From the NCBI RefSeq assembly GCF_025370935.1, contig NC_133473.1, positions 901,772-965,771 of the forward strand: DNA of 64,000 bases. The letters run 5' to 3'. Below the pieces are notes generated by a model. That model had not been told where the DNA came from, did no database searches, and worked only from the letters and a program-made list of their open reading frames with translations. Positions 33,613 to 45,299 of the stretch are shown piece after piece. Within the stretch, counting starts at the first letter, position 1. Every line of letters starts with the position of its first letter. The stretch is from Choristoneura fumiferana. Its lineage: Eukaryota > Arthropoda > Insecta > Lepidoptera > Tortricidae. A program made the position numbers and the translations under genes.

Positions 33613-34019
33613 AGGCCCATAAAGACAAAAAAAGTCCTTCTTTTCGACCTTTGTCAAAAATCGCTAACGAGACACTTATCACCCTGTTTGCAGCGAATTA
33701 GGTATTCCCCTCGCAATCAAATACCACGCGTATTGTGTTTGTATTTATCTTATCAAGTATTTGTGTTTGAGTTGGCCGGGTCACGGGTGCGCGGCTGTTT
33801 GCTCCCAGGTGGGAGCTTACATCTGTGCTTTAGTTCTGAGACCCTAATTGAGGGGACGTAAGTCTGCTTAGTGTTTTGTGTCTTATATGTATTTGTACTC
33901 TTAACACTTTGGTCTTGCCGCGGAAACGCCTTAGTTAGAATAAAGCACAAGTCATGGACACAAACAAACTAGATTTTAGCCAAAATTGCTGTATTTTCAT
34001 TACATTTATCTTCTAGGCT
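33613..34019. other. No recognisable gene
   Basis: Unassigned. Confidence 0.4.
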
Positions 34020-34290
34020 GTCAAGTAAAAGTTGTAGTAAATCTCTTTTATTGCAATGTGCAAAAAGGAAATACAGATAGGTTTAGATAGACTGTATCGA
34101 AAATACAAACTGCGACATGGATGCACAGAAAAACCAGAAAAAGAGACCAGCGCTGGGAATCGAACCCAGGTCCTCAGCATTCCGTGCTGCGTGCCATACC
34201 CGTACACTACCACTGGACAGGAGAACAGACATGAATTTCTCCTATGCACACATATCTCAGGTTGCCTTTTTCCACTACGCTACTTAAGCA
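34020..34290 (-). mobile_element. SINE C, tRNA-derived
   Basis: Minus strand contains TCCAGTGGTAGTGTACGGG (A-box-like) and CCTGGGTTCGATTCCCAGC (B box/T arm), then a body GGTCTCTTTTTCTG shared with 42785-42990. The second copy shows this is a SINE rather than a functional tRNA gene. Confidence 0.7.
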
Positions 34291-35317
34291 GTAGGCTGTT
34301 TATGAGATTTCACTATTTTTTATACAAAATCATGTCAATCAAGATTTAATAGGTTTCGACATGGGATTTTTTGCTTTAGGATCATTACTAGTGCTTACAA
34401 ATCAACATATCACACGACAAAAGAACTAGAGAGAAATAGAGAGATAGATATTTATTACCTTCTGAAAAAATACATTAGAAACACCTTCAAGTAATAGGTA
34501 TAACACATTCAGATAAGGATCGTCAAATGTATATAGATAAAATAATGAATAAGAGTAATCGATATACAAGAAAAAATTATCAGCCAAAAATAAAATTACA
34601 ATGACAAATTAGAATAAAATTTAAGGACAGTTTGATTTAAAAGGTCAAACACGAAGTTATCGCGACAAAGTAGTACGGTGTAAACATTATCTTTGAATTC
34701 GACCTTACAATTATGCTTACAAAAAGACAGAACTCATTCTTAAATAAACTCTGTTTTTATTTTAAGCCAAAACAATCCAAGACAACCTAAAGCAGTCTAC
34801 AGATGAGCTAGCACATTGCTATGAATAATTCAGTGCATTCTGTTGGAGGAATATTGCATATAAATTCATAAGCACATGTTGTGGCACCCTTTAAGACATT
34901 CTACTGAGATGTTATTAGGATATAGATCTAGGTGAAGTAAGTGAGATTAAGCTGTCTATAAGTCCAAGATTTCTCAGGGAATGCCTACACCGTCGTAAAA
35001 AAAAGCTCTACCACAGGATCACCTAAATTTTTACATAAATAATACGAATGGGTATTACAGAACGAGAACCCTCTTTTACTGTGAAAATAACACTACAGTT
35101 GTACTCACAATGTTTGATCACAACATCAATTGTAAAGATCAGAGAAATGTTAAATTCTATGCTTGCGAGAAAGTTTTTAAAACTTAGGTCTAGATTAGCA
35201 AGCCATATTGGAGCTCACGATAGAATATACGTTAAATATTCTTCAGTATATTACGTATATTTTATGTCATTCATACAGATATGGAGGACTATATAAATTT
35301 CATACCTATGTAATTCG
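34291..35317. other. No recognisable gene
   Basis: AT-rich and unassigned. Confidence 0.4.
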
Positions 35318-35670
35318 CACATAAATTGCAAAAAACCTTGGAGGTGCTGGCCCGGGCTCCAACCCACGACTCTTTGCTTGAGAGGTTAGAAATCAAACCT
35401 CTAGACTGTCATGGCTTTTGTTAACCCCCTCAAAAAATCCTCTCTGATACCCTAATCTAACTTACTTATAAAAGTTGAAAAATCCCTGACATTGTCATTT
35501 CAATTTACGAGTATCTCAAAAACGGCTAAATCAACTTTTATTAAACATAGCTAAGAAAATCATCGCAAGAAAACTCGCATTGAAATAAGTCCATCCGTCT
35601 GAGAGCTACAATGTCACAGACAAACAGACAGACGTTGGTGTCAATAACACTCTTTTTGTGCGGCGGTTAA
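35318..35670 (-). mobile_element. Decayed SINE A and CCCCCGAC-family fragments
   Basis: About 35318-35418 keeps the SINE A head and AATTCGCACATAAATT. About 35462-35670 is a decayed minus copy of the CCCCCGAC repeat. Confidence 0.5.
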
Positions 35671-36374
35671 AAATATCACTGCGTAACCATGCCAGGTAAT
35701 AATTTAGATAGAAAAGCAACCTAAGCTGACAAATATTTCCACAACTGTCCATTTACAGAAACACAGTACAGCACAATCATAAAGATATAATAAAGCTCTC
35801 GACAGTGAGATGCGGCTCTGAAAAATGGAAAGAGACCACAGTGCAATGAATTCCCACTGTGACAAGTTGATGGCTGCACTTTACGTGCTTCTAGCATTGC
35901 ACAATGGGTTTCTGCTTTGTACCCTGTTCTAGTCCAGAGCACAATGCCTTTAGGTTTTGAGTATTCATTAAAAATATTGGATATCCTCTGGGTTGGGATT
36001 AAATAATCCTAGTTGCATACGGAAATATTCAAATTTCGAATCAAGTTATTTTTCTGTGTGCGTCCGTTTAAAAACTATTATGTCGATAAAAATGTAATAC
36101 ATTTATTTAATTTGAACTGACTAAATTGGGAGAAAGTTTTTAATTCAGGTTTATAGTTTCAATGCTTATCACTTGAACTCCGTCATTCATTGGAAATAAC
36201 ATACGCCCACAAGATCTCATTTGTAAAAAGCGCCACCCCTGACTGTGATAAAAACAGAGGTTAGTTTATTTATAGTTTTAAGTGCAAGTTTTGTTACGAA
36301 TCAATTTTGAACTTTATTTTCTTGTGCAATTTACAGAATGCTTTTCATTGGGCTATATGCTTAAGGTATCGTGC
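35671..36374. other. No recognisable gene
   Basis: AT-rich and unassigned. Confidence 0.4.
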
Positions 36375-36625
36375 TTCTCTTCTTCTTTGTCGTGTCGCTC
36401 TTGGCAGAGCGGTCGTGGTCACATTGAGGTGTCCGCGTCGGTGGTAGAGGCGGACACAGCTCTCCGTACATCCGCCATACCCTTCTGTTGGCAGACTGTC
36501 TGACACAGTCAGATACGCCGTTTCCTACAGCGGCCTTCACTTGCCGCGCGACCTGGTTCCCTCCACCTTTCCCTGCACGACTAGCCGCTCTATGGAGTCG
36601 CCATCCCACCTGGGTATCGTGCTTA
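36375..36625 (-). mobile_element. LINE 3' end, a third subfamily, (GAA)n tail
   Basis: Minus strand shows AVGNGVSDCVRQSANRRVW and, at its 3' end, CCACGACCGCTCTGCCAAG then AGAAGAAG. The ...C.RQSANR..W pattern is the usual C-terminus of endonuclease-reverse transcriptase LINEs. It lies about 100 bp downstream of the TMTC exon donor. Confidence 0.7.
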
Positions 36626-36724
36626 GGCCAAAACAAAAATCCACAGCGCTTGTTACTACAGCATATATTTTTACCATGTGAATGTCTGTAATTGAACCTT
36701 ATATTATTTGTGTTCTTCACTTAC

Positions 36725-36902
36725 CGCTTCAGTGTGAACAGGATGCACAGCGAACAGAAGCGCGGCGAACGCTGCGAATGGACGGCGCAAGCGCGCAACG
36801 ACCGCGCCCGTGCGCGCGACGAGCGCGCAACACGCGGCGTGCAGCGCGACATTGCACGCGTGCCACCACCACGGGGACAGGCCGCAGAACAAGTAGTTTA
36901 GT
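36725..36902 (-). CDS. Internal exon of a TMTC-family protein O-mannosyltransferase gene
   Basis: On the minus strand this 178-bp GC-rich segment is bounded by a pyrimidine-rich acceptor ending TTGTTGCAG (just above 36902) and a consensus donor GTAAGT (36724 downward). It starts with one base finishing a split codon, then 59 codons with no stop, ending in phase 0. The peptide opens LNYLFCGLSPWWWHACNV and closes with FAALLFAVHPVHTEA. The pattern LNY...GL.P...H..NV.LH followed by LLFAVHPVHTEAV is the luminal/membrane signature of TMTC proteins, ER multi-pass enzymes that O-mannosylate cadherins and carry C-terminal TPR repeats. The next exon should begin with Val and GVVGRAD-like residues and the previous one should end near SYRPL..L.FR; neither was found here. 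Which paralogue (TMTC1-4) cannot be told. The gene must extend beyond the exon on both sides, so the neighbouring repeats are intronic. Confidence 0.85.
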
Positions 36903-36939
36903 CTGCAACAACGAGAATAAGTTTCTTGTTAAAATTTTC

Positions 36940-37200
36940 TTTTGCTGACTGTACTTTTTGTTGACCGTACTTGCATTGTCATCTAAACTATATCCGTACC
37001 AAATTTCAGGTCGGTGCTATTAACCATGGAGGAGTTCCTTCAGGCAGGACCACCAAGCTGTCACTACCAGATTATTGCATTGTCACCAATTTACATACGT
37101 TTGCCAAATTTCAAGTCGATCGGACTGTACTGGATCGGTGTACTAGAAGTGGATCAAATTTAGCTTCCATGATTTGACCCAAACAAACAAATAAATAAAG
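36940..37200 (+). repeat. CTGACTGTACTTTTTG-family repeat
   Basis: Runs GCTGACTGTACTTTTTGTTG, ACCAAATTTCAGGTCGG, TTTGACCCAAACAAACAA and AAATAAAAGCTTGTAAAG. Decayed copies at 59005, 59860 and 62395. It abuts the TMTC exon acceptor. Confidence 0.65.
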
Positions 37201-39567
37201 AAACAGCTGAAACTAAATAAAAGCTTGTAAAGACATGAACTTTGGTGGCCAGGTATAACATCCGCCTGGAAACAAGAGTTACAAAAGTGTTTAACCAGAA
37301 GGGCGTCTGAACCTTGCCACTTGTTAAATGAACATGAATTACCGTAAAACGGCCAACCGATAATGTGATACTAGAGAAATCTTATTTTGTCATAGTACCA
37401 TTAATGGTTCAACGGCAAAAAAAAACTGTGGTACCATCAACGGTACTATGGCAAAAAAATATCGTAGTGTTACTATCTGATGGTACCACGGCAAAGAAGG
37501 GTCTTTTTCAACATCGACACAGGCGGAATCATCGATAGTATCGATGGAGCTCTTTTTTTAATTAAATTGAAATAAAACATAATTACTTAGTTGCTTAAAG
37601 TTACATGCTTTTTATGCTTGTTATGCTTATGGGCAATCCATGTTATTTTTTCTTTCTTCAAATCAAAAAAGGAATTGCTTACGGAAGTAGTTAATTAATA
37701 AGATACCAACAATTATCTACTTTTTACCCGACTGTCCGAAGAAGGGTTACGTACGGGAGCGATAGAAATAACTCTATGGCAGTTATATACGAATCTAATT
37801 TTCAAATCTCTTTGATGTAAAATATATACTAGTATCCTACACAGTTATATATATAATAAGGCTAAACAGTCGATTTTCTTCTTCTTACATACCGTAAAAA
37901 GAAATTTAACGTGCATAATAACAGCCATGAAAAATAAAACACAAGAAAAACAAAATACATTACGTTACAGTAGTGCCGAAAAGTACAAATAAGAAAATAT
38001 TCCCTTTTTTATGTCATCATTATTCCTACCAATTTCTACAGTAAACCTGTATCAACCAAAACGTCAAACACAATCCTACACGATCCCAATTAAACCCCAA
38101 AAGACCTTAAAACTCAAAACGTAACGTACAAGGAGAAACAAAACGTGACATCTCGCGTTACGATGAATATATCATATTGTGAAACGTGAAACACGGAGTA
38201 TAACTTAACGTATAAAGTTACGCTGAAAGGCGTGGTGGTGCAAGACGTAGCGTTCGCATGTAATTGTTTCCGGCTTCTCAAAGATGTAAAGACGTATTCT
38301 CCGGCGTCCTAAATACCGCTACTGAAACGTTTATAGGGGTGGTGTAAGTTAAGACTGTTATGAGACATTGTTTCTTTTTAAGCGTAAGATACATCCCGTA
38401 TACTCGTAGAGGTATCCTGTATAACAGTTGATCCTCCCAACCAATTTTCAGTTCTTTCAATCAACAACAACAAGGAAAACTGTCCATGGATCCTAAATAT
38501 CGTCGAAAATGGTATTTTGTCTTATGATAAAATTGACACATTTGATATACTTATTCGCTGGGTGCGAAGTACTAGGTGGGGGTAATGAAATCTATCGCAG
38601 CGCTCATAGAGGCTAAAAGTAGAAATAATGTAGGCTCGGTCATCTGTCATACTCATATGAATCTGTCATTAACAAAGCAATTTGTTTAGACTTAATTACC
38701 TAATTTTAGTAATAGGCAGATGTTTGTGTTATGATGCGAGTTTGAATTATTGAACACTGTCCCTGTTTTGTTATTAATTCCTCTACATCCTGGACATGTC
38801 CAGCAGATACCAACACTTTTCCTTATGAAACGGTTTGTAGTTGAAATGCTATATTCGGTGATACTCACAAAACCAGTCTTCAAAATGATATTCATTTTGA
38901 TCTGAAAACGATATTTAATTTATTACTAGCGATATAAGAACAATTATATAATTTTATTATTAATATTGCATTCGGGCTTAATCAGTTCACAGCGAAAATA
39001 CATTTGCTGAATATTTTTTAATTACAATTGGACCAAATTCACTCTGGATGTTATTCATTTTGGTACAATTTCATGGTTAATTTCTAGTGGTCAATTTTCC
39101 ATTTGCACCGAATGACAGTAAATATTTTTTTTGTACCACTGTTCTGTGTTATCATCGCTTATGCCGTGTACTTCACCCAAAACGCTTAAAGAGAGGTTTG
39201 AAAGGCTCGCATTGTCTGTGGAGGCGATGCAAACGCCCGGCAGACAATTGGATGGGAATAAAAGCTATTCCGTCGTGTGTCTGTATTTACAGTTAATTTA
39301 CACTCATTTAGGGCGTGTCGGGATCGATACGGGCACTGTGGAAAAAGGTTTCAAAGTGGAAGAGAAGGGAATGAACAAATGTACTAAGTGAATAATCCTT
39401 TACCATCGTATTTTCTCGGAAACGTTCGTATTTAGTCATGCTAAGCTTATTTAGTCAGCATCAGTATCTATTAAGACAGCGTAGGGGAGGTCGCACCGAG
39501 AAATTAGTAATCGATAAAGAATGGCTAACACCTAAATTAATATTTTTATACGATTTTTGTTTAGGTA
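37201..39567. other. No recognisable gene; degenerate palindrome cluster at 37385-37500
   Basis: Mostly AT-rich and unassigned. At 37385-37500 three degenerate copies of a GTACCATCAACGGTACTATG-like palindromic word each precede GGCAAA. It may be a binding-site cluster or repeat. Confidence 0.4.
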
Positions 39568-39805
39568 GGTACGACCGGATGGCCAAGTAGTTTGAGTACC
39601 TGACTACGAAGCTTGAGGTCCCGGATTCGATTCCCGGCCGGGGCAGATATTTGTATGAAGAATACGAATGTTTGTTCTCGGGTCTTGGATGTTTAATATT
39701 GTATGTAAGTATACGTATTTATCTATATAAGTATGTTTTTCCGTTACAAGCTTTGCTTAGTTTGGGACTAAGTCAATTGGTGTCAAGAGTCCCCTGATAT
39801 ATTAA
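39568..39805 (+). mobile_element. SINE B, plus strand
   Basis: Head CGACCGGATGGCCAAGTAG...GATTCGATTCCCGG, body CGAATGTTTGTTCTCGGGTC, end GGACTAAGTCAATTGGTGTC. Defines the family with 5650 and 15380. Confidence 0.8.
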
Positions 39806-39919
39806 CTAGGTACTTGATCATATGGTTCCCATGACAAGCTTGTATGTCGGTAGAAAATGTCTATGGGGTCAGTAAATCTTTTATTTTTCTACGGAAATCA
39901 TTATCATTGATTTGCTGCT

Positions 39920-40095
39920 GATGCCGTAGGAACTCCACTAAGTAGACTATTAGACACTAGACATAAAGGTCCCCTACAGACCTGAAGACCTCAACTCTAG
40001 AAGCCTGATGCCGTAGGATGTCCATTAAGTAGGCTACTGGACACTATAGACTTAAAGGTCCCCTACAGACCTGAAGACCTCAACTCTAGAAGCCT
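39920..40095 (+). repeat. Tandem duplication of an 87-89-bp unit
   Basis: Unit starts GATGCCGTAGGA and ends CTCAACTCTAGAAGCCT. The two copies (39920-40006, 40007-40095) differ at a few bases. Confidence 0.9.
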
Positions 40096-40096
40096 G

Positions 40097-40480
40097 CATT
40101 CACCGAGCGTTTATACCCGCTAAGCTGGCAACGTTGCATTTTTGTTAGTTTTTCTCGACTATTCCATAAAAATATAATGAACATTAAAAATGTGGTCTGA
40201 TAGAACACTTCTTCATATAATAAGTTAATGTGTCTACTCCAATAATTATTCGTGATAGACCTTTGTACGTTTTTAACTTAGACTTTTATTTTCTTTAAAA
40301 ACGGTTAATAAACATTTGTTTGTTTTTAAACAATATAAAAGTCTATCATGAATAATTATTGAAGTAGACACATCAACTTATATTAAGAAGTGTTCTATCA
40401 GACTGCATTTTTTTAATTTTCATTCAATTTTTGTGGAATAATCGAGAAAAACTAACAAAAACGCAACGTTGCCAGCTCAG
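40097..40480. mobile_element. Long palindromic element, about 380 bp
   Basis: GCTGGCAACGTTGCATTTTT and the inner arms (AATAATTATTCGTGATAGAC/GTCTATCATGAATAATTATT) pair across a short centre near 40300. The right half of a second copy lies at 57400-57865, split by an RTE insertion. Confidence 0.8.
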
Positions 40481-40580
40481 CTCACCAGGTTCATCCGTCC
40501 ATCTCATTGGCGGACGCCCTACGCTGCGATTGCCGATCTGCGGCCTCCATTCTCCGTTCGATCTGTTCTCCGTTTCTTTT
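40475..40580 (-). mobile_element. RTE-type LINE fragment
   Basis: Minus strand resembles the EWRPRIGKRSVG/PPMRWTD region. Joined directly to the palindrome end. Confidence 0.5.
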
Positions 40581-41079
40581 CTGCAGAAACAAAGACACAG
40601 AACATAACTAGTCTAAAACAGAATCGTCAAAAAAGCCAAAGTGTACCTAGGTCGTATATCGAAGTCCCATTATTAACCATACTAAGTCTCTCCCGTTGTA
40701 CCCGCGCACGCGTAGTTCATACATCACCCGACGGCGGCAACGCGCCAAGCCACTGTGCCAACTTCGGCGATATTACTACGCTTTTTACTTCCGACTTCAA
40801 AATAAGGAGGAGGTTACCAATTTGATTGTTTTGTTTTATGTTTGTTACCTCAAAAGTCATTTATGAACCAACTATAGCCTGTTTCCCGCGACTCTGTCCG
40901 CGTAGTATTTGTTTATCGCTATCCCGCGGATACTATGAAATTTTCCAAGATAACAACTATCCTATATCCTTCCCCGGGACTCAAACTATACGTACCTAAT
41001 TTCATCTTAATCGGTTCAGCGGTTTAGACGTGATTGAGTAACAAACATTCAAACCTCCAGACATCTTTACAAAATTTCA
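40581..41079. other. Unassigned; LINE fragment at 40880-41075
   Basis: About 40880-41075 is a CCCGCGACTCTGTCCGCGTAG LINE 3' segment (plus strand). Before it nothing is recognised. Confidence 0.4.
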
Positions 41080-41395
41080 CATTTTTTTTTTATTCGACTG
41101 GATGGAAAACGAGCAAGTGGATCTCCTGATGGTAAGAGATCACCACCGCCCATAAACATCTGCAACACCAGGGGTATTGCAGATGCGTTGCCAACCTAGA
41201 GGCCTAAGATGGGATACCTCAAGTGCCAGTAATTTCACCGGCTGTCTTACTCTCCACGCCGAAACACAACAGTGCAAGCACTGCTGCTTCACGGCAGGAT
41301 TAGCGAGCAAGATGGTGGTAGCAATCCGGGCGGACCTTGCACAAGATCCTACCACCTGCAAAATACATACCTGCAAAGTACATTTATAATATTAA
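41080..41395 (+). repeat. Interspersed repeat E, nearly complete
   Basis: T run, GATGGAAAACGAGCAAGTGG, ATCACCACCGCCCATAAACA through ACCTTGCACAAGATCCTACC. Best plus-strand copy. Confidence 0.8.
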
Positions 41396-42057
41396 GTAGG
41401 AAGTAGGATTTCATTTTTTTTTTCGTTGGAATAGGAATGCTTCCAATAGTTTCTCAATGTCACCATGTCAGGATCTAATAAGTGAATCCTAGGAAAGTTG
41501 TTCACATATTTTAGGGACTTACAACTCAGGGTATTTTTTTTTAACAGATTTTTTCTAAATTTACTAATGGCAATGGCATTTAGCTTGACGGTTAAAGAAA
41601 ACATCGCGAGGAAACCTGCACAAACCGGTGTGTGTGAAGTTCCCAATCCGCAGTGGGCACTTTGAAAGCCACACTTAAAAACCTCACGCAACAGTGGCAC
41701 CATCTAGAAAGACAAAAAAACTATAGCCCTTAGCACTTGCCCAGTTTTTTTTACAGCAACATTTTACCTATAATTGTCCTATTGTCTGGAAATTTGTCCC
41801 TCGCCCGGCGCCAAGTCGCCTGCGGAGTAGCCAACTCTCACGGCGTCCTGTGATCGCTTGCTACAAACTTGGAGAGTTGAATATTAGAATAACTTTACTT
41901 TTCACGGGCCGTTAAACTTAATACCTACAAGTCGCCTGCTGAGCTTTATTTTGAAGTGTAACTGGGACTTGTTCTCCTGTTTTGCCCCAAGCAAAAGGCT
42001 GTATCTTCAAAAAAATACCTTTTGAGTTATTACCGTTTTTTCTGGGATACCGTTTTT
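41396..42057. other. Unassigned with repeat fragments
   Basis: About 41580-41660 is a SINE A body fragment (plus) and about 41650-41720 matches 29790-29870 inverted. The remainder is not recognised. Confidence 0.4.
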
Positions 42058-42306
42058 GTCTCAAGAGCCACCATATTTCTCACGTGGGCCCCGTATTAAT
42101 CGGGAATTTCACACACCATTGAATTGCTTCGTAGGTTTGTACAGGTTTCCGCACGATGGTTTCCTTAACCGCAAAGCCCATGGTAAATTTCAAATAAAAT
42201 TTCGCACATGAATTTCGAAAAATTCGAAGTGCGAGCACGAATTTTAAGTCCACGATCCTCTGCTTTAGAGGCTAGTAGGTAATAAAACCACTAAGCCACC
42301 ACGACT
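42058..42306 (-). mobile_element. SINE A, tail lost
   Basis: Minus strand from the tRNA-like head (GGTGGCTTAGTGGTTT) through the conserved body to the GAAATATGG region. The (GAT)n end is missing. Confidence 0.75.
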
Positions 42307-42784
42307 TTTTTTTGATTGACATGCTATCTGTAAAATATGCAAGGATTTGGTGACTTAACAAGTTGTGATCAAGTAAAAATATGCACGAAAAAAATGTATG
42401 ATATAGGTACTATGCGAAGTAAAAGAGAAGATACACTGTAGTTAGGCAATATCTACCAAGTAAATATATAGGTACTGTAGGTATGTATTTGTAGACCAGT
42501 GGGCAGAGACAAGTGTAATTTATCTTCCAACGGCTGCCTTCCCGAATATGTCACCAACAAATGCGGCGAGGCCTTGGTTACTTGACTCCTATTACAGCTT
42601 GTATATGTTCCCAAAAATCCTTTATTTTTCAATTTCTGCTGAAATAAGGAAGTAATAATAAGGTTATATGGGACCCAAGTTCAACGCAAGGCCACTAAAA
42701 AGCCATTTAGTAATTTTCCGATTTACGATCGAATTTCGTTTGCAAAATATTACATAACTTATTTTTGTTAGTGTCAAGTGAAAA
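42307..42784. other. No recognisable gene
   Basis: AT-rich and unassigned. Confidence 0.4.
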
Positions 42785-42990
42785 TACAAACTGAAATATG
42801 GCTGCACAGAAAAAAAACAGAAAAAGAGACCAGCGCTGGGAATCGAACCTAGGTTCTCAGCATTCTGTGCTGCGTGCCTTACCCCTACACCACCACTGGA
42901 CAGGAGTCTAGACACAAATGTCTCCCATGCACCCCACATTTCAGCCTGCCTTTTTCCCTTTCTTAGCCACTTAAGCAGTGACACTAGCGC
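42785..42990 (-). mobile_element. SINE C copy
   Basis: Shares CTGTGCTGCGTGCCTTACCC and ACCAGCGCTGGGAATCGAAC with 34020-34290 over its full width. Confidence 0.7.
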
Positions 42991-43009
42991 CATCTATATC
43001 GCGGTCATT

Positions 43010-43219
43010 ACTAATTTTTCATCACACTTGCTCGTAAACAGTGTCGTAACATGCAGGCTACCTTGGTTGCAACCCCCCAAATAAAACCCTCGACCCCAAG
43101 GTCGGTAAACAAGTCAATGCCCGTACTAATGGTGCTGCGCGCGCTGGCCCACACGCACACGCACGTCAGGCTCACACTGCGTGAGGGGGAGGGCGGCGCT
43201 GCCAAGAGCGCAGCCTAAG
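43010..43219. other. GC-rich patch, unassigned
   Basis: The minus strand is open for 65 codons and begins after CCTTAG, but lacks any TMTC or other signature. It contains alternating purine-pyrimidine CACACGCACACGCACG. Confidence 0.2.
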
Positions 43220-44511
43220 GTATCGCCAATATTTGGAACAATTATATTTTTTATTTTAGAAATATACAATTTTACTCGCAAATGTGATAAAAAACATTGT
43301 GTCGCACGGGCGGGACCAGAATTACGAACATCGACTCATTAAAGCCCTCTCAGTCTTCGACTTCGGGCTTCTAATAGTCTCTCGTTCGTAATTCCTTATT
43401 TACCGCCCTTAAGACACAATGTACTATTATGAATTAAGCGACATCTCTTGTTTAGGTGCGCGGTTAGTATTAAGTGTTCACTCGACTCTCGAACCTAATT
43501 ATGTGGTTGTAAAGAAATCGAATATAAAAGGATAACTATCACAACTACCTAAGCTTTGCAAGTTGACGGAATATTCGGTGCATATTACGAAATTATACCA
43601 AACGTTGCTCGGCCATTAGGAAAATCTGCCAATAATTGTCTGCGAAACGAAAATATGCGTGATTAAACTCGGCTAAACGACAGGTCACCCTATAGGGGAG
43701 ACCTAAGTACAACAGTGGACGTCTTACGGCTGATATGATATGATGTTGACACCTTTTTTGGTGCAATATGGTGTATGGTGTATGTGCGTACCTTTAGGTG
43801 AGCTAAAACAATATCAAGCTTCATTAAATTCTTGGCAACTAATAAGGGTCCCAACTCCCAAGAGATGTCTCGAACTGCATTGCTGGTTACGGGCCGTTTG
43901 GCTAAATGGCTGCATAAATTGTGCACGTAACGCACGCTGGTAACGCTGCGGGAACGTCGCGGCGCCGCGGTTACGTAACGCTGAAGTGTAATGAGACAAT
44001 ACACGGTTGGATGTGTAATTGAACATCTGAAATTACTTGGAAATCTGAATTTGAATTTGTCTTGTGGACATAGCTCATGGACTGCCACGAAATACAGAAT
44101 ATTGTAGTTTTGCATTGCATTGTCTCGATTTTTAAAGTAGTTATTATTAACGGGAAGTTATCTGAATGTTGGCAACGACTTTCTTATTTGCACATGGTGT
44201 TAAAATATCTCTGTATGACAATTTAACCCACATTAAGGCCACTGATTACTACTACAAATGGAAGATATTTTATCCCAAAAAGTAAATTTAAGTGTTGTAG
44301 GGAAGTTGAGTAAAAAGACTTTAGCTAGTTAGTATGTATATATCGACACAAAACATTTATTTTTAAATTTCGAATAGAAATGTTTTTTAATCAGTGCCTT
44401 AATGTGGGTTAATTATACTAATCCTTCTAATAAAATAAATGACTTGTAAAGTTTGTATGTGTGCACACTTATGTGCGAATTGAAATTCATTAGAGTGTCC
44501 GATAGTGCCTT
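43220..44511. other. No recognisable gene; RTE tail at 43690-43742
   Basis: 43690-43742 is a plus-strand RTE tail (AACAGTGGACGTCTTACGGC). The minus-strand frame at 43690-44115 has no signature and codes through low-complexity DNA. Confidence 0.4.
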
Positions 44512-44760
44512 TTTTTAACCCCCGACGCAAAAGAGGGGTGTTATAAGTTTGACTGCTATGTGTGTCTGTGTATCTGTCTGTCTGTCTCTGGCACCGTAGC
44601 TCTTAAACGGGTGGACCGATTTGAATTTAAACCAGTTTTCTAGCGATGGTTTTTAGATACGTTTCATTAAAATCAGTTCAGCCGTTTTTGAGATATTGAA
44701 CTTTGAAAGTGATTAAGTCGGGGGTTTTCCAATTTTTTGTTGGTTAGGTGGTTAGGTTAT
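44512..44760 (+). repeat. CCCCCGAC-family repeat
   Basis: TTTTTTAACCCCCGACGC to TTTTTTGTTGGTTAGGTGG. Confidence 0.75.
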
Positions 44761-45022
44761 TGCTTGCTTGTTTATTTCTAGAACTAATGCACTGCAATGG
44801 CCTTGAAATGCCTTGAAATGCGCGTTACAAACAATAACTATTGTTTACCACTGGAATCACCTTGGTGTTGTCTCAGCAGCAGGGATGTTACGGAGCTCCG
44901 ATTCCGTTTCCGTTAAGTCGGAACTTCCGTTTGTTATTAAACATCTGTTTCGGTTCCCGTTCCGTTACTTTTGAAACGGAAGTTATATCGGATGCCAATG
45001 CTTAGCGCGGCGACTGGACATT

Positions 45023-45245
45023 TTTTTTTATTCGATTGGGTGACAAACGAGCAAGTGAGTCTCCTGATGGTAAGAGATCACCACCGCCCATAAACATCTG
45101 CAACACCAGGGTTATCGCAAATGCGTTGCCAACCTAGAGGTCTAAGATGGGATACCTCAAGTGCCAGTAATTTCACCGGCTGTCTTACTCTCCATGCCGA
45201 AACACAACACTGCTTCACGACAGGATTAGCGAGCAAGATGGACAT
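45023..45245 (+). repeat. Interspersed repeat E, 3'-truncated, inside the hAT element
   Basis: GATTGGGTGACAAACGAGCA ... TAGCGAGCAAGATGG. Confidence 0.75.
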
Positions 45246-45299
45246 GAGCGGCGTACATCAAAAACATACAGAGGGCTAATAGTTATGTTATGTAAATGA

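Noticed and set aside
34148..34220. Possible functional tRNA gene (T-arm GGTTCGATTCCC)
   Set aside because: The same sequence with identical non-tRNA flanks recurs at 42833-42905 and no acceptor stem closes, so it is a SINE head.
36488..36691. Plus-strand frame and its minus-strand partner near 36.4-36.7 kb as host genes
   Set aside because: The minus strand matches a LINE C-terminal pattern with a (GAA)n tail, so it is retroelement debris.
43010..43219. Upstream TMTC exon on the minus strand
   Set aside because: GC-rich and open, but lacks the SYRPL..L.FR residues expected before the LNY exon and does not show the required phase.
43690..44115. 141-codon minus-strand frame
   Set aside because: It runs across an RTE tail and low-complexity DNA, has no recognisable domain and no splice or promoter context.
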